DNA of 64,000 nucleotides from Sphagnum magellanicum (lineage: Eukaryota > Streptophyta > Sphagnopsida > Sphagnales > Sphagnaceae), in the NCBI GenBank assembly GCA_021904315.1, contig CM038912.1, positions 22,914,949 through 22,978,948 on the forward strand, given 5' to 3'. The notes beneath the pieces were generated by a model. That model had not been told where the DNA came from. It searched no databases and saw only the letters and a list, made by a program, of their open reading frames with translations. This document shows, piece after piece, positions 50,001 to 60,854 of the stretch. The translations under genes were made by a program, and so were the position numbers. How positions within the stretch are numbered: position 1 is the first letter of the stretch; each line of letters starts with the position of its first letter.

Positions 50001-53000
50001 TTGACCCAGAATTTTGGCACAGTTTGTTGATGAGAGCGAACAATCCGAAGGATTCACCAATCCCGAATTACCAAATCAAGCACGTGTGAACACCCATTTT
50101 TTTATATAAGTAGATATACTCCTGTGCACATGGTGTTGTTGCAGGGGCAACCTTACTCACCATGGTGCAAAGATGAGACGGTAGGTACCATTCTGCTGCA
50201 AACACCAAATTTACTTTGTAGTTTCTACAATCCATTTCAGACTAAATTTTATCCGAAACTCATCTGAAGGAATGATCATTGCTATCCACTTATTAAGCTC
50301 CATTGTCAATAGCATTGTGAACTCAGTTGCTCCATAAGTTTTGAATGAAAGAACTAAGAGCACCTTGGACTACAGCAGTACAATGGCCTGCACAGAGAAT
50401 TTTGGTTGAAGTAAAATCTTTACAGAGTGTGAAGTGCAAACCTCAGTTCGAATGAATATATATACCCCCCATTCAATGACAAGTAAAAGAAAATGTAAAT
50501 TTCCACTCCCTCTCTGTATGAAAGGACCTTGGATCTTCCATTGGATTTCATACTCCTTGGTCAAAGCCTGCTTCCCGGGTTTCTAGTCGCCAGACTTCAT
50601 AAACGTTCTTTTTAAAAAGCCAGATCTTTATATTTTGTTCCAGTAGTGTAGCAAACAATATGGAAGGATGCTTGATTTCTTTTCACTTTCTTTTCACTTC
50701 CACTTTTCTTTTGTAGCCAGATTTGCTTTAATCATCTTTTGGATGATCACCACACAGCAACATTACAAAGTTGCAAAACGACAAAAAAAACAAAAAAAAA
50801 GCACTAGGGTAGAATCACTCATCATCCAACACTTGCCTATCATCGAACACTTTCCAATATTTTCCCATTCTTTAATCAAATTGAGCTATTTTTGTGTCAT
50901 TGCATGTGCAAATTGAAGGGCTACAAATGTTTTTTCAATATCAGAAGTAAAGGAGCAACGCAGAGAACACATGAAGAGAATGAGTGATAGTTTGCTTAAA
51001 TTTTTTGAAAAACTAGCTTTAGACCCCTCTCTAATTCCAGCCTCATATTTTTCTCATTTTTAATCTGATTTGAGTGATTTAAAACGTGATGGGTGCAGCA
51101 ATTAGGGCTTTATAAAACTTCTTTGTATTCCAGAGGTAAAGATATAACGTGCAAAGATCTTAAACTCGAAATCCTAATCTGTTGTTACTCACCCATCACT
51201 GAACAATATACCCCCTTACACCAAACACCCCATATCTTGCCCATTCCTTCACTGAATTGAGAGATTTTTGCTGCGTCGGAAGTGCTAGCTGTAGGTGCAG
51301 GGCTAAAAAATTTCCTCTATAGTCAAAGAAAAGGCTCCAGATCTAAGGACTAGAAAACAGGCAAGACAGAATATCAGAATATATGGAAGCTGAAGCTTGG
51401 AAGGCAAGAACCAAAACGAAAATGAACAATAAAACTATGAACAGAATGAACAAGGTGACTCTCTCTCTCTCTCTCTCTCATTGTAATAACCAATAACCTG
51501 GAGTTTATGGAATGGCCCCTCATACGGCAGGCCCATGTGTCAATGTGATGTCTCTCTCTTGTACGGCGAATGTATGGTGAGAGACACAATCTGACCCTGA
51601 ACAGAAACATCTATGATAGTGGCTCTTCCATCACAACTTTACCCACTGACTCCATCAGCTCCCTTCAATGGGTATAGGTAAATGTAACCATTAGCCTGCA
51701 TACTGAGATTTTGCAACTGGGAACACTCAGCCATGATACTAGACAAACACCCACACCAAAGAAGGGAAAACGTGATGGGAAAAACAGAAAAACAAAAGAA
51801 GAAAGAACAGACGATAACAAACAAATTAAGCAAGAAGAAAAATGCAGAGAAAGAGGACTTCAAAAAGCTCCCCACCTACAAGACTATACCAAATCATCCA
51901 GAAGATTCTGAACTTTGAAAGTCCATGAATAAGTTTCTTCATTGAGCAAATCTCTTGTTCTCTTTAAGAGAATGTTTAGAAGGACAGTGAGACTGAGCAT
52001 CTAAGATTGATGAAGTTGTAGAGAAATCTCCATAAGAACAATTAAAGGTAACACGACAATGAGTGCAGTCATAACCTCATGAGAGTCGCTCACAAAGTGA
52101 CAGACCATCAACTTCATCACGAACGGCAGTGACAAGCTGCCATGACTACCCACTGAGTTCATCAGCTCCCAACAGTGGGTGTAGATAAGCATATAATAAT
52201 CTTCCCAAAAACTTGGGCAAACCATTATACACAATCTGCGTCCTGAGTTTCTGTTGCCTTTCCAGAAGCAATGGGGAGACTCAGACGTGATGTTGGCTAG
52301 CACTCAAGAGACATTGCTAATCAAAAAAGTCAACAGTATCCTCATTCAAGCTGCAACAAGCTTCTGAAGGAAAGAGCTTTTATTTCATTTTAGCATGTCC
52401 CTGTATATGCAAGCATCTAAGAATTGAAAAGAATTTAGAACTACAAAGCCTTAAGAACATGTAGAATTGAATACTGATATCACCCAACAGTAATAGAGCT
52501 ATCAGAATGAACATGAGGTATACAAATCATGGCACTGTCAGCATACACATCATGTCAATATCAGCATACTCCAGTTGAGTGCATCTATCAAACATTTCGC
52601 ACAAAAGACTAAATTTACAAATTAGATTAATAGATATATCAAAGTTCCAAATTAAGCCATTAGAAATACAACTTCACTCACAGGAGTTTTAGGGCATATA
52701 ACCACACTGCCAAAATAGTCTTTATCCAAGTACATAAAACTTTTGGAGTTTGATAAAAGATTATCCACAAACCCACAGACAAAGTAATTGATAATCCCTG
52801 AAGCACAATAGGTTTATATGACACATAGCTATATATGCTGCAAGTTCATCTGTGCAATGACAGATACATAAAATCCAAAAACAAACTTATATCTTGAATT
52901 AAGTTCTCATATATGTGTCCAAAACCTAACAAACTTTGACAATTTATCTATACAATAATAGACATAAATTTCAGCAGCTACAATTGCACACAGAGATCCC

Positions 53001-53343
53001 ACAATGACAGTCATTGCATGTAGTTGAGTTGAATTCATCCACTTCATGACCTGAAAGCCCGCCAAAATCGAGACTTCTGTGAAGGGTGGTCCGTTTCAGA
53101 CCTGACATGGTAAAAGACACAACAAAGAAGTCACAAAAGGGAGAGCAAGTGAATTGACAAATTCAACTTCTACTTGAAAGGAAAGAAAAGTGCAGAGGAT
53201 TCTGTACCTTGCATGCAAAGGGACATGATCCCAATGATGATGTACCACCAAGGAGTGGAGCTTATGTGCTACTCATTCTAGGCATTTCCTATGCATTGGA
53301 TGCCTTGTAAAAAAATTAGATTTCCAAATTATTGCTGATCCTA
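50001..53343. other. Intergenic region, no convincing gene
   Basis: Frames at 51639-51875 (-) and 52001-52303 (-) lack recognisable domains. Around 51640-51735 and 52145-52280 there are two diverged copies of a segment with CACTGA, CATCAGCTCCC and a GGGTATAGGT/GGGTGTAGAT block. A CT microsatellite lies at about 51463-51480. The block at 50580-50760 again resembles the GTAGCCA repeat seen near 1.4 and 47.6 kb. Confidence 0.45.
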
Positions 53344-53679
53344 CTAGATGATGTACCTGGCTTTGTATTCTTTGGTGAAGCAGTCCTTTTCAGCATCATA
53401 TCTGATAGTGATTTCTTTGTTATCACTCATCTCATCAGTATTCACACCCAATACAGATTTCTGATCTTTCCACACCCCGAAGGTCTTGAAAGTGTCATTT
53501 TTGTCGACGCTCTCTTCCAGATAGTCATATATCTCAGAATTACTTGCTGGTACATCAGCTGCTTTTCTGGGTTTTAACTCCTTTTTTTTTGTTTTTGTTC
53601 CATTTGAAGTTGTTTCAAATACCACAAGGGTTTGATCAGTGTCATTGACCAGTCTTGTGGTAAGCTTAAGCCTGCTCAT
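53344..53679 (-). CDS. Uncharacterised 111-residue protein
   Basis: The minus-strand frame runs from ATG at 53679 to TAG at 53346-53344. The protein is hydrophilic, with no signal peptide or membrane segment. It begins MSRLKLTTRLVNDTDQTLVV, then a Lys-rich turn (KTKKKELKPRK), then mixed acidic sequence with alternating hydrophobics. The pattern suggests a small beta-rich cytosolic domain. I do not recognise the family. The composition is clearly more protein-like than the surrounding shadows. It could also be the last exon of a longer gene reaching towards 54.2 kb, but no join was evident. It lies on the same strand as the next gene. Confidence 0.6.
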   Translation of the reverse strand: MSRLKLTTRLVNDTDQTLVVFETTSNGTKTKKKELKPRKAADVPASNSEIYDYLEESVDKNDTFKTFGVWKDQKSVLGVNTDEMSDNKEITIRYDAEKDCFTKEYKARYII

Positions 53680-54219
53680 TTTGAATTTTCACTGACAGTA
53701 CCTAATAAGCTCTTGAATCAAACTAATTCAAACTTCTCCTGCAAAAATGACAGATAAAAATTACTCATTAGAAATTGGCCATGTTTTGCAAACATTTTAA
53801 AAAGAGTCACAAAACCTTCAAGCCCACAAATGCTTTGGGTATAGATAAATTTCAACACTTCTTCTAGATTGGATTCCTCTAGGATTCAGTTGTCTAAGCT
53901 CTGACACTTTATCCCTGCTAGAACAAGAGATATAGACATACAAAGTAAAACTCTAGAGTCCAATTACTATCAAGGTTGATCAAATGATGAACATGAACTC
54001 AAAACAATAATTGATATTGTGCAATAATAAGGAAGGCATAACCAAGATAATCAGCCCAAGGACTCTCTTCCTGCAGGATTATTGGTGTAGGATAACAATG
54101 TCTTACAATCTTGAAGGAAGCCAAATGGATTCATGAGGCCAAGCTGACGACAACAACATGAATCAACAAAATCCTGACTAATAATCACATGGCAGTTCTG
54201 GATTACCTGCGCAGGCTAG

Positions 54220-54588
54220 CTATGGAAGCTTGGCTGATCCGGGTCCACACAATACGAAAAAACACGAAGCCAATATGATGAGTGAGAAGAGGACGAGAGG
54301 TAGAACGATAAGGCAGTAGTATCTCGGCTTCAATCCCTCAACTTCCCTCGGTTTCTTCCTGGATTCGCGTCTCTCGTAGACACCCTTGAACCAGGAGAAA
54401 TCGAATTCGTTTCCCTTGTTTTTCAACTCCAAGATCTGATCACGCAAATCCTGCAAGTACCGATGATGATGGCCATTGCAGTTAGCAATTCTCGATATAC
54501 ATGCCGGACTCTGTCAGTAAGTAACTACATAGCGCTTGATAAGTCGGTACTCATGAATAGACTAGCAAAAAGGAAGAAAAAAATCACA

Positions 54589-54635
<47 letters not shown>

Positions 54636-55258
54636 CCGCCCTCCCTAACCCCCCTAAACTTGGCAATTGTGAATCAAAATATCTGTTTAGAGAAGCTCAC
54701 CACTGCAGTCCTTCTTTCGTTTTTGAGAGCAACCTTCAGCCGGCCGTAGCTAGTGAGCTTATAGTGCACACTGACAACGGTGAATGCTGAAACTAACAGA
54801 GACAACGACGCAGGGGCCCAGGAACTCAAGCAATAAAGGGTATTGGACTGAGCCAGAGCAGTAAGAACCACGCCTTGAAACACGCTGTAAAACCCAAGCA
54901 CCTGGTACAACTCGGCCTTGGCGTTGATAGTTCTGGTCTCCTTTTTCTCTATCCTCTCGCGTGCTACCTTATAGTTTTTCTCCCAATCCCGCAGAACAAG
55001 CCTAAGCTTTGGGTCTTTCTCTATTTGAAGCGAGCGATCGGCCTCTACCTCGTCTGGAATGAGGTCTCTCTGTATTTGAAGCGAGCGATTGGGCTGTACC
55101 TCGTCTGGAATGAGTATCTTAATCTCAACCAACTCCTTCCCTTCAATCTCACCAACCTCCGGCTTAGGCTCGTCTACCACCCCCACAACCCCGAACTTTG
55201 GAGCAGCGACCTTGCCGTTGAACGTAACTGGGGCTTCGACGCTGCCGTTCAGTTCCAT
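54220..55258 (-). CDS. Uncharacterised 262-residue plant membrane protein, 2 exons
   Basis: The exons are 55258-54701 and 54450-54220, with a GT-AG phase-0 intron that contains a CT microsatellite. The N-terminal third is soluble and has a 17-residue tandem repeat (residues 49-65 and 66-82, each LIPDEV...RSLQI). A basic coiled segment then leads into TINAKAELYQVLGFYSVFQG (about 110-129). Two membrane helices follow (about 118-136 and 142-166). Exon 2 encodes a charged stretch and a third helix near 231-254. The Lys-Ala-Glu-Leu-Tyr-Gln and Phe-Tyr-Ser-Val-Phe-Gln-Gly blocks recall a family of unknown-function membrane proteins that I associate with bryophytes and other land plants; this is from memory, not a search. 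The frame upstream of the ATG has no other ATG. Confidence 0.75.
54591..54632. repeat. (CT)n microsatellite in the intron
   Basis: About 20 uninterrupted CT units lie within the intron of the 262-residue membrane protein gene. The minus-strand reading is GA-rich. Confidence 0.95.
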
Positions 55259-55357
55259 TAGCAAGCATAGACACACAAAAAAGGCAGGTGCAGGTCCCTT
55301 TCTTCTCCACACGGAGGTCAATAAAGATGTCGCTACAAGCAACTTCTCTTCTGCTGC

Positions 55358-55531
55358 TGCTTACCGACGGAACAGCAACAACAGCGATTGCCAACGAAGC
55401 TGCTTACCGACGGAACAACAACAACAACAACAGCCAGTGCCCACGAAGCTGCTTACCGACGGAACAACAACAACAACAACAGCGATTGCCCACGAAGTTG
55501 CTTACCGACGGGAACAACAGCAACAGCCAAT
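55358..55531. repeat. Minisatellite, unit about 50 bp, four copies
   Basis: Each unit has GCTTACCGACGGAACA, a variable ACA trinucleotide run and GCGATTGCCCACGAAG or its CAGTGCC variant. It is just upstream of the 262-residue gene's start codon, so it may lie in the 5' leader or promoter. It is open in several frames because the unit length is near a multiple of three. Confidence 0.9.
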
Positions 55532-55559
55532 AGGCACATTACCGTGACCGTGAATGAAA

Positions 55560-57278
55560 TCCCAACTAGGTAGGTAGGTACTTTTTTATGCAATTATCAG
55601 AAATCAAAGTTCGGATTATTTGAAAACCCTTTGAAGAACCGGTGGTTCTCATCAAGGCACAGGTAAAAAATCAGTGTTGGCTGGTTATTTGAATTTTGAC
55701 ACGGTTACTTGGTTTTTAATAACCTACCAGTCTATTCTTGATTTTTTTACAACTAGGCTAGATTGATACTTTCTTGGTATTGAATTTTCAAAATCCAATA
55801 TAATCTACTTGGAACCCAATTATCATCAAGGTAGGTTATCAATCTTTAAATACTAACTAAAAAGATTAAGAACAGGGGAAAATATATATATACAAAAATT
55901 AATGTATAGCTGGCAAGCTAACCGATGGTTATTTACCGGTTATCTGATAACTTATTCTTATGCATAACTCAGAGTTATTATGGAAAAAAAATCTAATAAC
56001 GTACCTGGACCCACTTTTTTTTTTAAATTTTGATATTGACAACCTTTGTGATCCATAACAATTCAAAAACATAACCCACCCAACAGTTATTTCAAAAAGC
56101 AAATAACCGGCCAACACTGGTAAAAACATGAAAACTGATTCTTTGCTTCTTTTGGAAAGTCACGGGTACGAACCCTAACTGACATGGTTTTGTGCAATTT
56201 AGAATACCAGCCCAACCCTTGTTCAATTGTGAAATAATCTTATTGACCCAAGTGCAAATTCAATTGTCACTGATCTCCTCAAGTGTTACGGTTTGGGATA
56301 TGAAAGGGTGAATATGAGGGCCAATATGATGATGAGGCATTGATTGGTTTTAAGAACCAAATTTATAATTTTTAGAATAAATTTTTATTCTCAAAATCAT
56401 TTTAAATTCAATAACTTTTGTTCCATTGGTCCAAAGATTGTGAAATGATCGCTATTCACACTGTCTTGTTGAGGCCTTTTCCAATGGTTTGAAAAGTGTA
56501 ACAAGTTGCTCCATGATTTTGAAGGGTTAAGTAAACCATGGATGTGCCAACAAACAAAACAAACATATCTAATATATTAATTCACTACATCTGTCAATCT
56601 GTCTGTGACGGGGGTTTTGGGGGGTGGGGGAGGGAGAGGCCGATGAAGCAACGAGTGACTGGTGTCAGTCTGTGACGGGGGTTGGACCACCACGGTTTTC
56701 GTGTACAAACCGTCTCCACAAAGCATTGCAGCCATCTGAAGGGTAAGAATGATGGTCGAATCGCATCCCTCTCCCACCGCACCAAAGGCGGATATAAAAA
56801 CCTTCCCCTCCCCCCCCCCCCTCCCCCCTATTACCGAAAGAACTGACGGTTATATAGAGGAGCGTGTTTTCAGAAATTTTCAAAACTTTCGGGAACCAAG
56901 GTTCAAAATGTCAGAACCGGGGTTTTGGGTTTTCTCACGTCGGGTAAGGGAGTAAATACCCGGACTGATAACCTGAGGGTAGACACAGCTAGTTCTGATA
57001 CCCTCACAACATCGGTTGGGACCACTGCGCGTTCGGGGTGGCTAGAATGGCGTAGCCACGGGTGTCCGAAGGTCACAGGTATCACTAGTAATATTTTAAT
57101 ATATAGATTCTATGTATGGATGAAGAGTTATCCACATCCATGTGTCCAACAAGTTATGGATGTAATGCATGTTGAATATGACTAATAATGGTCACTATGC
57201 CATTGGTTTCCAAATTTAACCTTCACATTGTTGTATCCCAAATTTTTTTAATAATCAAGGGCCTCTCACCAATTACAT
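55560..57278. other. Intergenic region, no gene seen
   Basis: There is no coding signal. It has two phrases of GTCTGTGACGGGGGTT (near 56600 and 56670), a C tract at 56806-56828 and AT-rich sequence elsewhere. CCAACACTG-like TAACCGG phrases occur near 55670, 55935 and 56105. Confidence 0.5.
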
Positions 57279-57402
57279 TAGAAGAAAAACTCTTGTTTGC
57301 AACCAAATTTTGCAACTCAAAAATGTCATTTGCAATTAAAAGTAGTTGCAAATGACATTTTTGAGGTACAAAATTTGGTTGCAAACAATAGTTTTTCTTC
57401 TA
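57279..57402. repeat. Foldback element, 57-bp arms around a 10-base loop
   Basis: The left arm (57279-57335) and right arm (57346-57402) pair almost completely around TTAAAAGTAG. The arm contains GAAGAAAAACT, GTTTGCAACCAAATTTTG and AAAAATGTCATTTGCAA. The few mismatches sit at CTCTTG/AATAG and CAACTCA/TGAGGTAC. It could be a foldback MITE or a long hairpin precursor. Confidence 0.9.
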
Positions 57403-57802
57403 CTATTATTGAATCCAAAAATAATATTTTTAAAAAAATTACATTGTAAGGAAACTTATTTTTCCATGGTGTATTAAAGAGGTATTATGTATGAGTGCTT
57501 AGAAACTAAGTGTAAAACTTGAGTTTGATGACTATTTCTATTCAACCCAGGGACAATGATTTGGTTTAAATCATCATTACCAACACTCAAACATGTATGG
57601 TGAAACTCGAGCACACAAGCTTTAGTGAATGCACAAAGATTAGTGGTGTGAACGTATTAAGTTTAGGTCTAGGTTCTTATGACCTAGGCTCGAATTGATA
57701 TCTTTCTATCAATGACTCAACTTTTATCCTCTAGGCAAAAGTCTTTATCTTTTTTTGGCTAAACTTTTCTTCTTAATAAAACCTATATTTTTTCATTGCT
57801 AA
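57403..57802. other. AT-rich gap between foldback and retroelement
   Basis: No gene. The bases GCTAA at 57798-57802 would be the target duplication of the neighbouring LTR if the element extends beyond the window. Confidence 0.4.
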
Positions 57803-58152
57803 TGTTATGGACCGACTACAAACAAGTGGAGAATTACAAGACAAGACAAGCTTTATTGATCCCTCAACTGGTGTTGATCTGCTAAAGGGTTGTTCCCTAG
57901 ACTATCTCCTTTTATAATCCTGAACCATATTAGTCCCAAAATATCCTAGGCCATGATATTGCCAAAAGTATCCCAAGATATCCTAGGCCATGATATTGCC
58001 AAAAGTATCCCAAAATATCCTAGGACATGACATTGCCAAAAATATCCCAAGTATCCCAAAATATCTTAAGCCATGATATTGCCAAAAGTATCCCAAAATA
58101 TCCTAGGACATGACATTGCCCAAAGTATCCCAAAATATCCTAGGCCATGACA
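57803..58152 (-). repeat. 3' LTR of the chromovirus with tandem repeats in U3
   Basis: In element orientation it starts TGTCATGG and ends CCATAACA, an imperfect terminal inverted repeat of 8 bp. About six copies of a unit near 37 bp (ATATCCTAGGCCATGA with CCAAAAGTATCCC) occupy about 57930-58152, in the U3 part. A TATAAAA box (57911-57917) and an AATAAAG signal (57851-57857) follow in minus-strand order. Confidence 0.85.
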
Positions 58153-59770
58153 TTATCCTCTCTTTAAACGACATCTTCCAGATGGAGCCAATTTGTTAGG
58201 ATACCGTTGGTGAAACCGATTAACTAAGTCTTGGGCATGAACTAGGTTTCCAGCAGGCTCCCAAGTAGCTTCAGAAGGAGGATAACCTCGCCAAAAGACA
58301 AGGTACAGGAGCTTTCCACGAATCTTTTTGGAGTCCAAGACCTCCTGAACTTCAAACTCTTCTTGGCCTCCAATTTCGACTAGAGCTAGGGGTTCTTGAT
58401 GACGTTCTGGGATTAGGTTTTCATGATAGGGCTCAAGCAGGGAAACATGGAAAACATTGTGGATTTTGAAATGGGGTGGAAGCTCCAATTAGCAAGCCAC
58501 TAGACCAACAAATTTGGCGATTTTGAAAGGTCCGAGGCGCTTGTAATCCAACTTGGCACATGGGCGAGTGGTAGCAATGTTCTTTCCGAGAAGCCAGACC
58601 TTGTTTCCAACCTTGAAGTTTGGATGGTCCTTGCGTCGGCGGTCTGCTTGCTTCTTTTGCCACTCCTGTGTTAGCTTGAGTTCTGCCATAAGGTTCTGTT
58701 GAACCTGTCCAAACCTCGTGGCCTTTTCTTCAGCCGAGGGGTTTACGGAGTCTCCAGGAATTTCAAGGCTGAACCTGGGATGAAAACCGTAATTGGCAAA
58801 GAATGGACTAACCCCGGTTGATGCATGTGTTATGTTGTTATAAGCAAACTTTGCTTGAGATAGTAGGTCCAGCCAATCGTCCTGTTGGTAGTTCACAGTG
58901 TAGCAAAAGTATTGCTCGAGTGTCTAGTTTGTCCGTTCGGTTTGTCCATCTGTCTCGGGGTGGAAAGCTGAAGATAATCGAATGTCAACTCCAAGAAGCT
59001 CGAATAGACGATGCTAGAACTTGGATGCAAACTGAGGACCTCTGTCGGACACAATTTCCTCGAGAGTCCATGCAGTCGGACGATCCCGTCCAGAATTAAC
59101 TGAACTGTCTCTTCTGCCGTGATTGATTTGGAACAAAAGGTGAAATGGGCCATTTTGGTGAATCGATCGACCATAACCAGTATTGAATTCTTGGTTCTGA
59201 CAATAGGGAGGTCCGTGATGAAGTCCATTGCAATAGATCCTTAAGGTCGGCTAGGAATCGACAGAGGCTGTAGGAATCCAAACGGGCGATGTCTGGGAGC
59301 CTTGGATTGAGCACATGTATCACAAGACTTGACATACTCTCGTAGCAACTTGTTGATTTTGGGCCACCAGTAAGTCCTTGACACTAGTTCGTGAATCCAT
59401 GCTATTCCAAAGTGACCCGCCAGGGTGTTGTCGTGACATTCTTTCAGGATTTTTAGGCGTATAGGTCCTTCGGGTACATAAATCAGGTTATTTGGAAGGA
59501 GAAGTCCGTCTTGCTGCTCAAACTGATCCAGGTCATCACGATTTGGGTTCCTTGGTCATTCCTGGAGTTCCTTCTTGATGTTGGTAGCCCAAGTGTCTTC
59601 CTCAGTTGCCATCTTGATGTCCCTGACAAGGTATGAATATGGGAGGGTGTTGATTGTTGTTGCAACTTGAAATTGCTCGAGGTTGAGTAAAGTCTAGTTC
59701 TGCTGACCATAGGCCTCATCCCCCGCTTGAAGTTCATATTCTGAACGACGAAATAGCGCGTCAACTTTCC
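58153..59770 (-). pseudogene. Integrase and chromodomain part of the retroelement
   Basis: After the inserted block, minus-strand frames show a short RSEYELQAGDEA segment (about 59740). The zinc-binding part with HDNTLAGHFG (about 59425) follows, then MDFITDLP with the first catalytic Asp (59228). SDRGPQFAS carries the second Asp (about 59040), and the third catalytic region lies near Leu-Glu-Gln (58920). Stop codons interrupt the core and it changes frame more than once. The integrase C-terminus (58489-58896) and the chromodomain (EVQEVLDSKKIRGKLLYLVF, about 58345) lie in one frame, separated by a stop (58489). The chromodomain normally guides insertion to marked chromatin. The stop codon at 58155-58153 abuts the LTR. 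Confidence 0.88.
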
Positions 59771-60854
59771 CTTGCTGGGTAAATGACGCACTCCCAGCTC
59801 CTTGAAGGGCTCAAATGTGAGCCCAAGTAGAAAACAGCGGAAAAGGAGGAGTTGGAGCACGCTCCCTAGCTCACAACCCTTTGAGGGGTAGAGGGGCGGG
59901 TTGGAGCTCCGGGATGGGACTAGGAAGAGTTGACAAGCTTCACTTTTCACTCACACGAGCCTGCACACAACCCACACAAAGTGGTTAGTGCAAAGTTGGA
60001 GCACCTTTGGTGCTAAGACGAACCACGGGCAACACGGACACACAAGACTCACCACGGCCCGAACTTGGGGGAAGCCACCACCTTCCCCCTTATAGTATAC
60101 TCTGTGACTCTCCACGGAGCCCACATTCAAATGGCTATTTTTCCAGGGACTCCCGCGCGGGAGTCCCGGAATCGCGCCAAATGGGACTCCCAGGACTTTG
60201 AAGCCCCATAACTTTGCGAGCAGATCTCCGATCGCGATGCAATATGAAGCAAAGCTGTAGCTCTCGTCGAGAGCTTTCCAACGCCGTGTCGCACTCCCGA
60301 ATCGGACATCGGGAAGAGGTCGATTCCCGACTTTTAGTGGTCGGGAGTCAAACTGGCAGTTCGACTCCCGGCCCTTCTTTTGGCCATAACTTGTGTTACA
60401 GATGTCTGAATGAGCAGTGCGAGCTCATTTTAGACATCTACGCTTCAAGAGCTTTCCATTGATATAAAGAACGCCACAATCCATTGAGGTTTGACCCCTG
60501 CAATCGCTCTCTGAAGTTTCAGGAGTCCACCGAGACTCCATCTCCCCAAGTGGGAGTTGCCTTGGGAGTGTGAGTGTTCACTCCCTCACACTCCCTAGCA
60601 CTTTCTTGCACTCCCGGGAGTATGTGATGTGACTCCCGGGCTTCCTCTTGGCTTAACTCCCGGGCTTCCTCTTGGCTTAACTCCCGGGCTTCCTCTTGCC
60701 TTAGCTCCCGGGCTTCCTTTTGGCTTAACTCCCGGGCTTCCCTTTGGCTTAACTCCCGGGCTTCCCTTTGGCTTAACTCCCGGGCTTCCCTTTGGCCCGC
60801 ACCCTCGCAATTCCCTTTGCCATGGTCGCAAGCCCAAGCTAGGGTTGCGACACT
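59770..60854. repeat. GC-rich insertion between RNase H and integrase
   Basis: RNase H homology stops at FEIQYQL (about 60860) and integrase-side homology resumes near 59770. The intervening roughly 1.1 kb has different base composition. On the minus strand it opens with GGGGGAGAG/TGTCGCAACCC, which looks like a polypurine tract followed by an LTR start. I could not find a matching target duplication. It also contains a 22-bp perfect palindrome (60146-60167, centre CGCG) and a 24-bp minisatellite. No gene was recognised. Confidence 0.6.
60632..60800. repeat. Minisatellite, 24-bp unit, about seven copies
   Basis: The unit CTCCCGGGCTTCCTCTTGGC plus TTAA repeats about seven times. A gradient from CCTCTTGG to CCCTTTGG variants runs along the array. 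Because the unit is a multiple of three, it yields a spurious Gly-Ser-Pro-Gly repeat protein on the minus strand and a Leu-Pro-Gly repeat on the plus strand. Confidence 0.95.

Noticed and set aside
51639-52303. Two minus-strand frames with hydrophobic starts
   Set aside because: They lie on two diverged copies of one repeat segment and their products do not resemble each other, so coding is unlikely.
57930-58152. Regular direct repeats that could be mistaken for a CRISPR array
   Set aside because: The units are contiguous, without unique spacers, and lie in the LTR of a plant retroelement.
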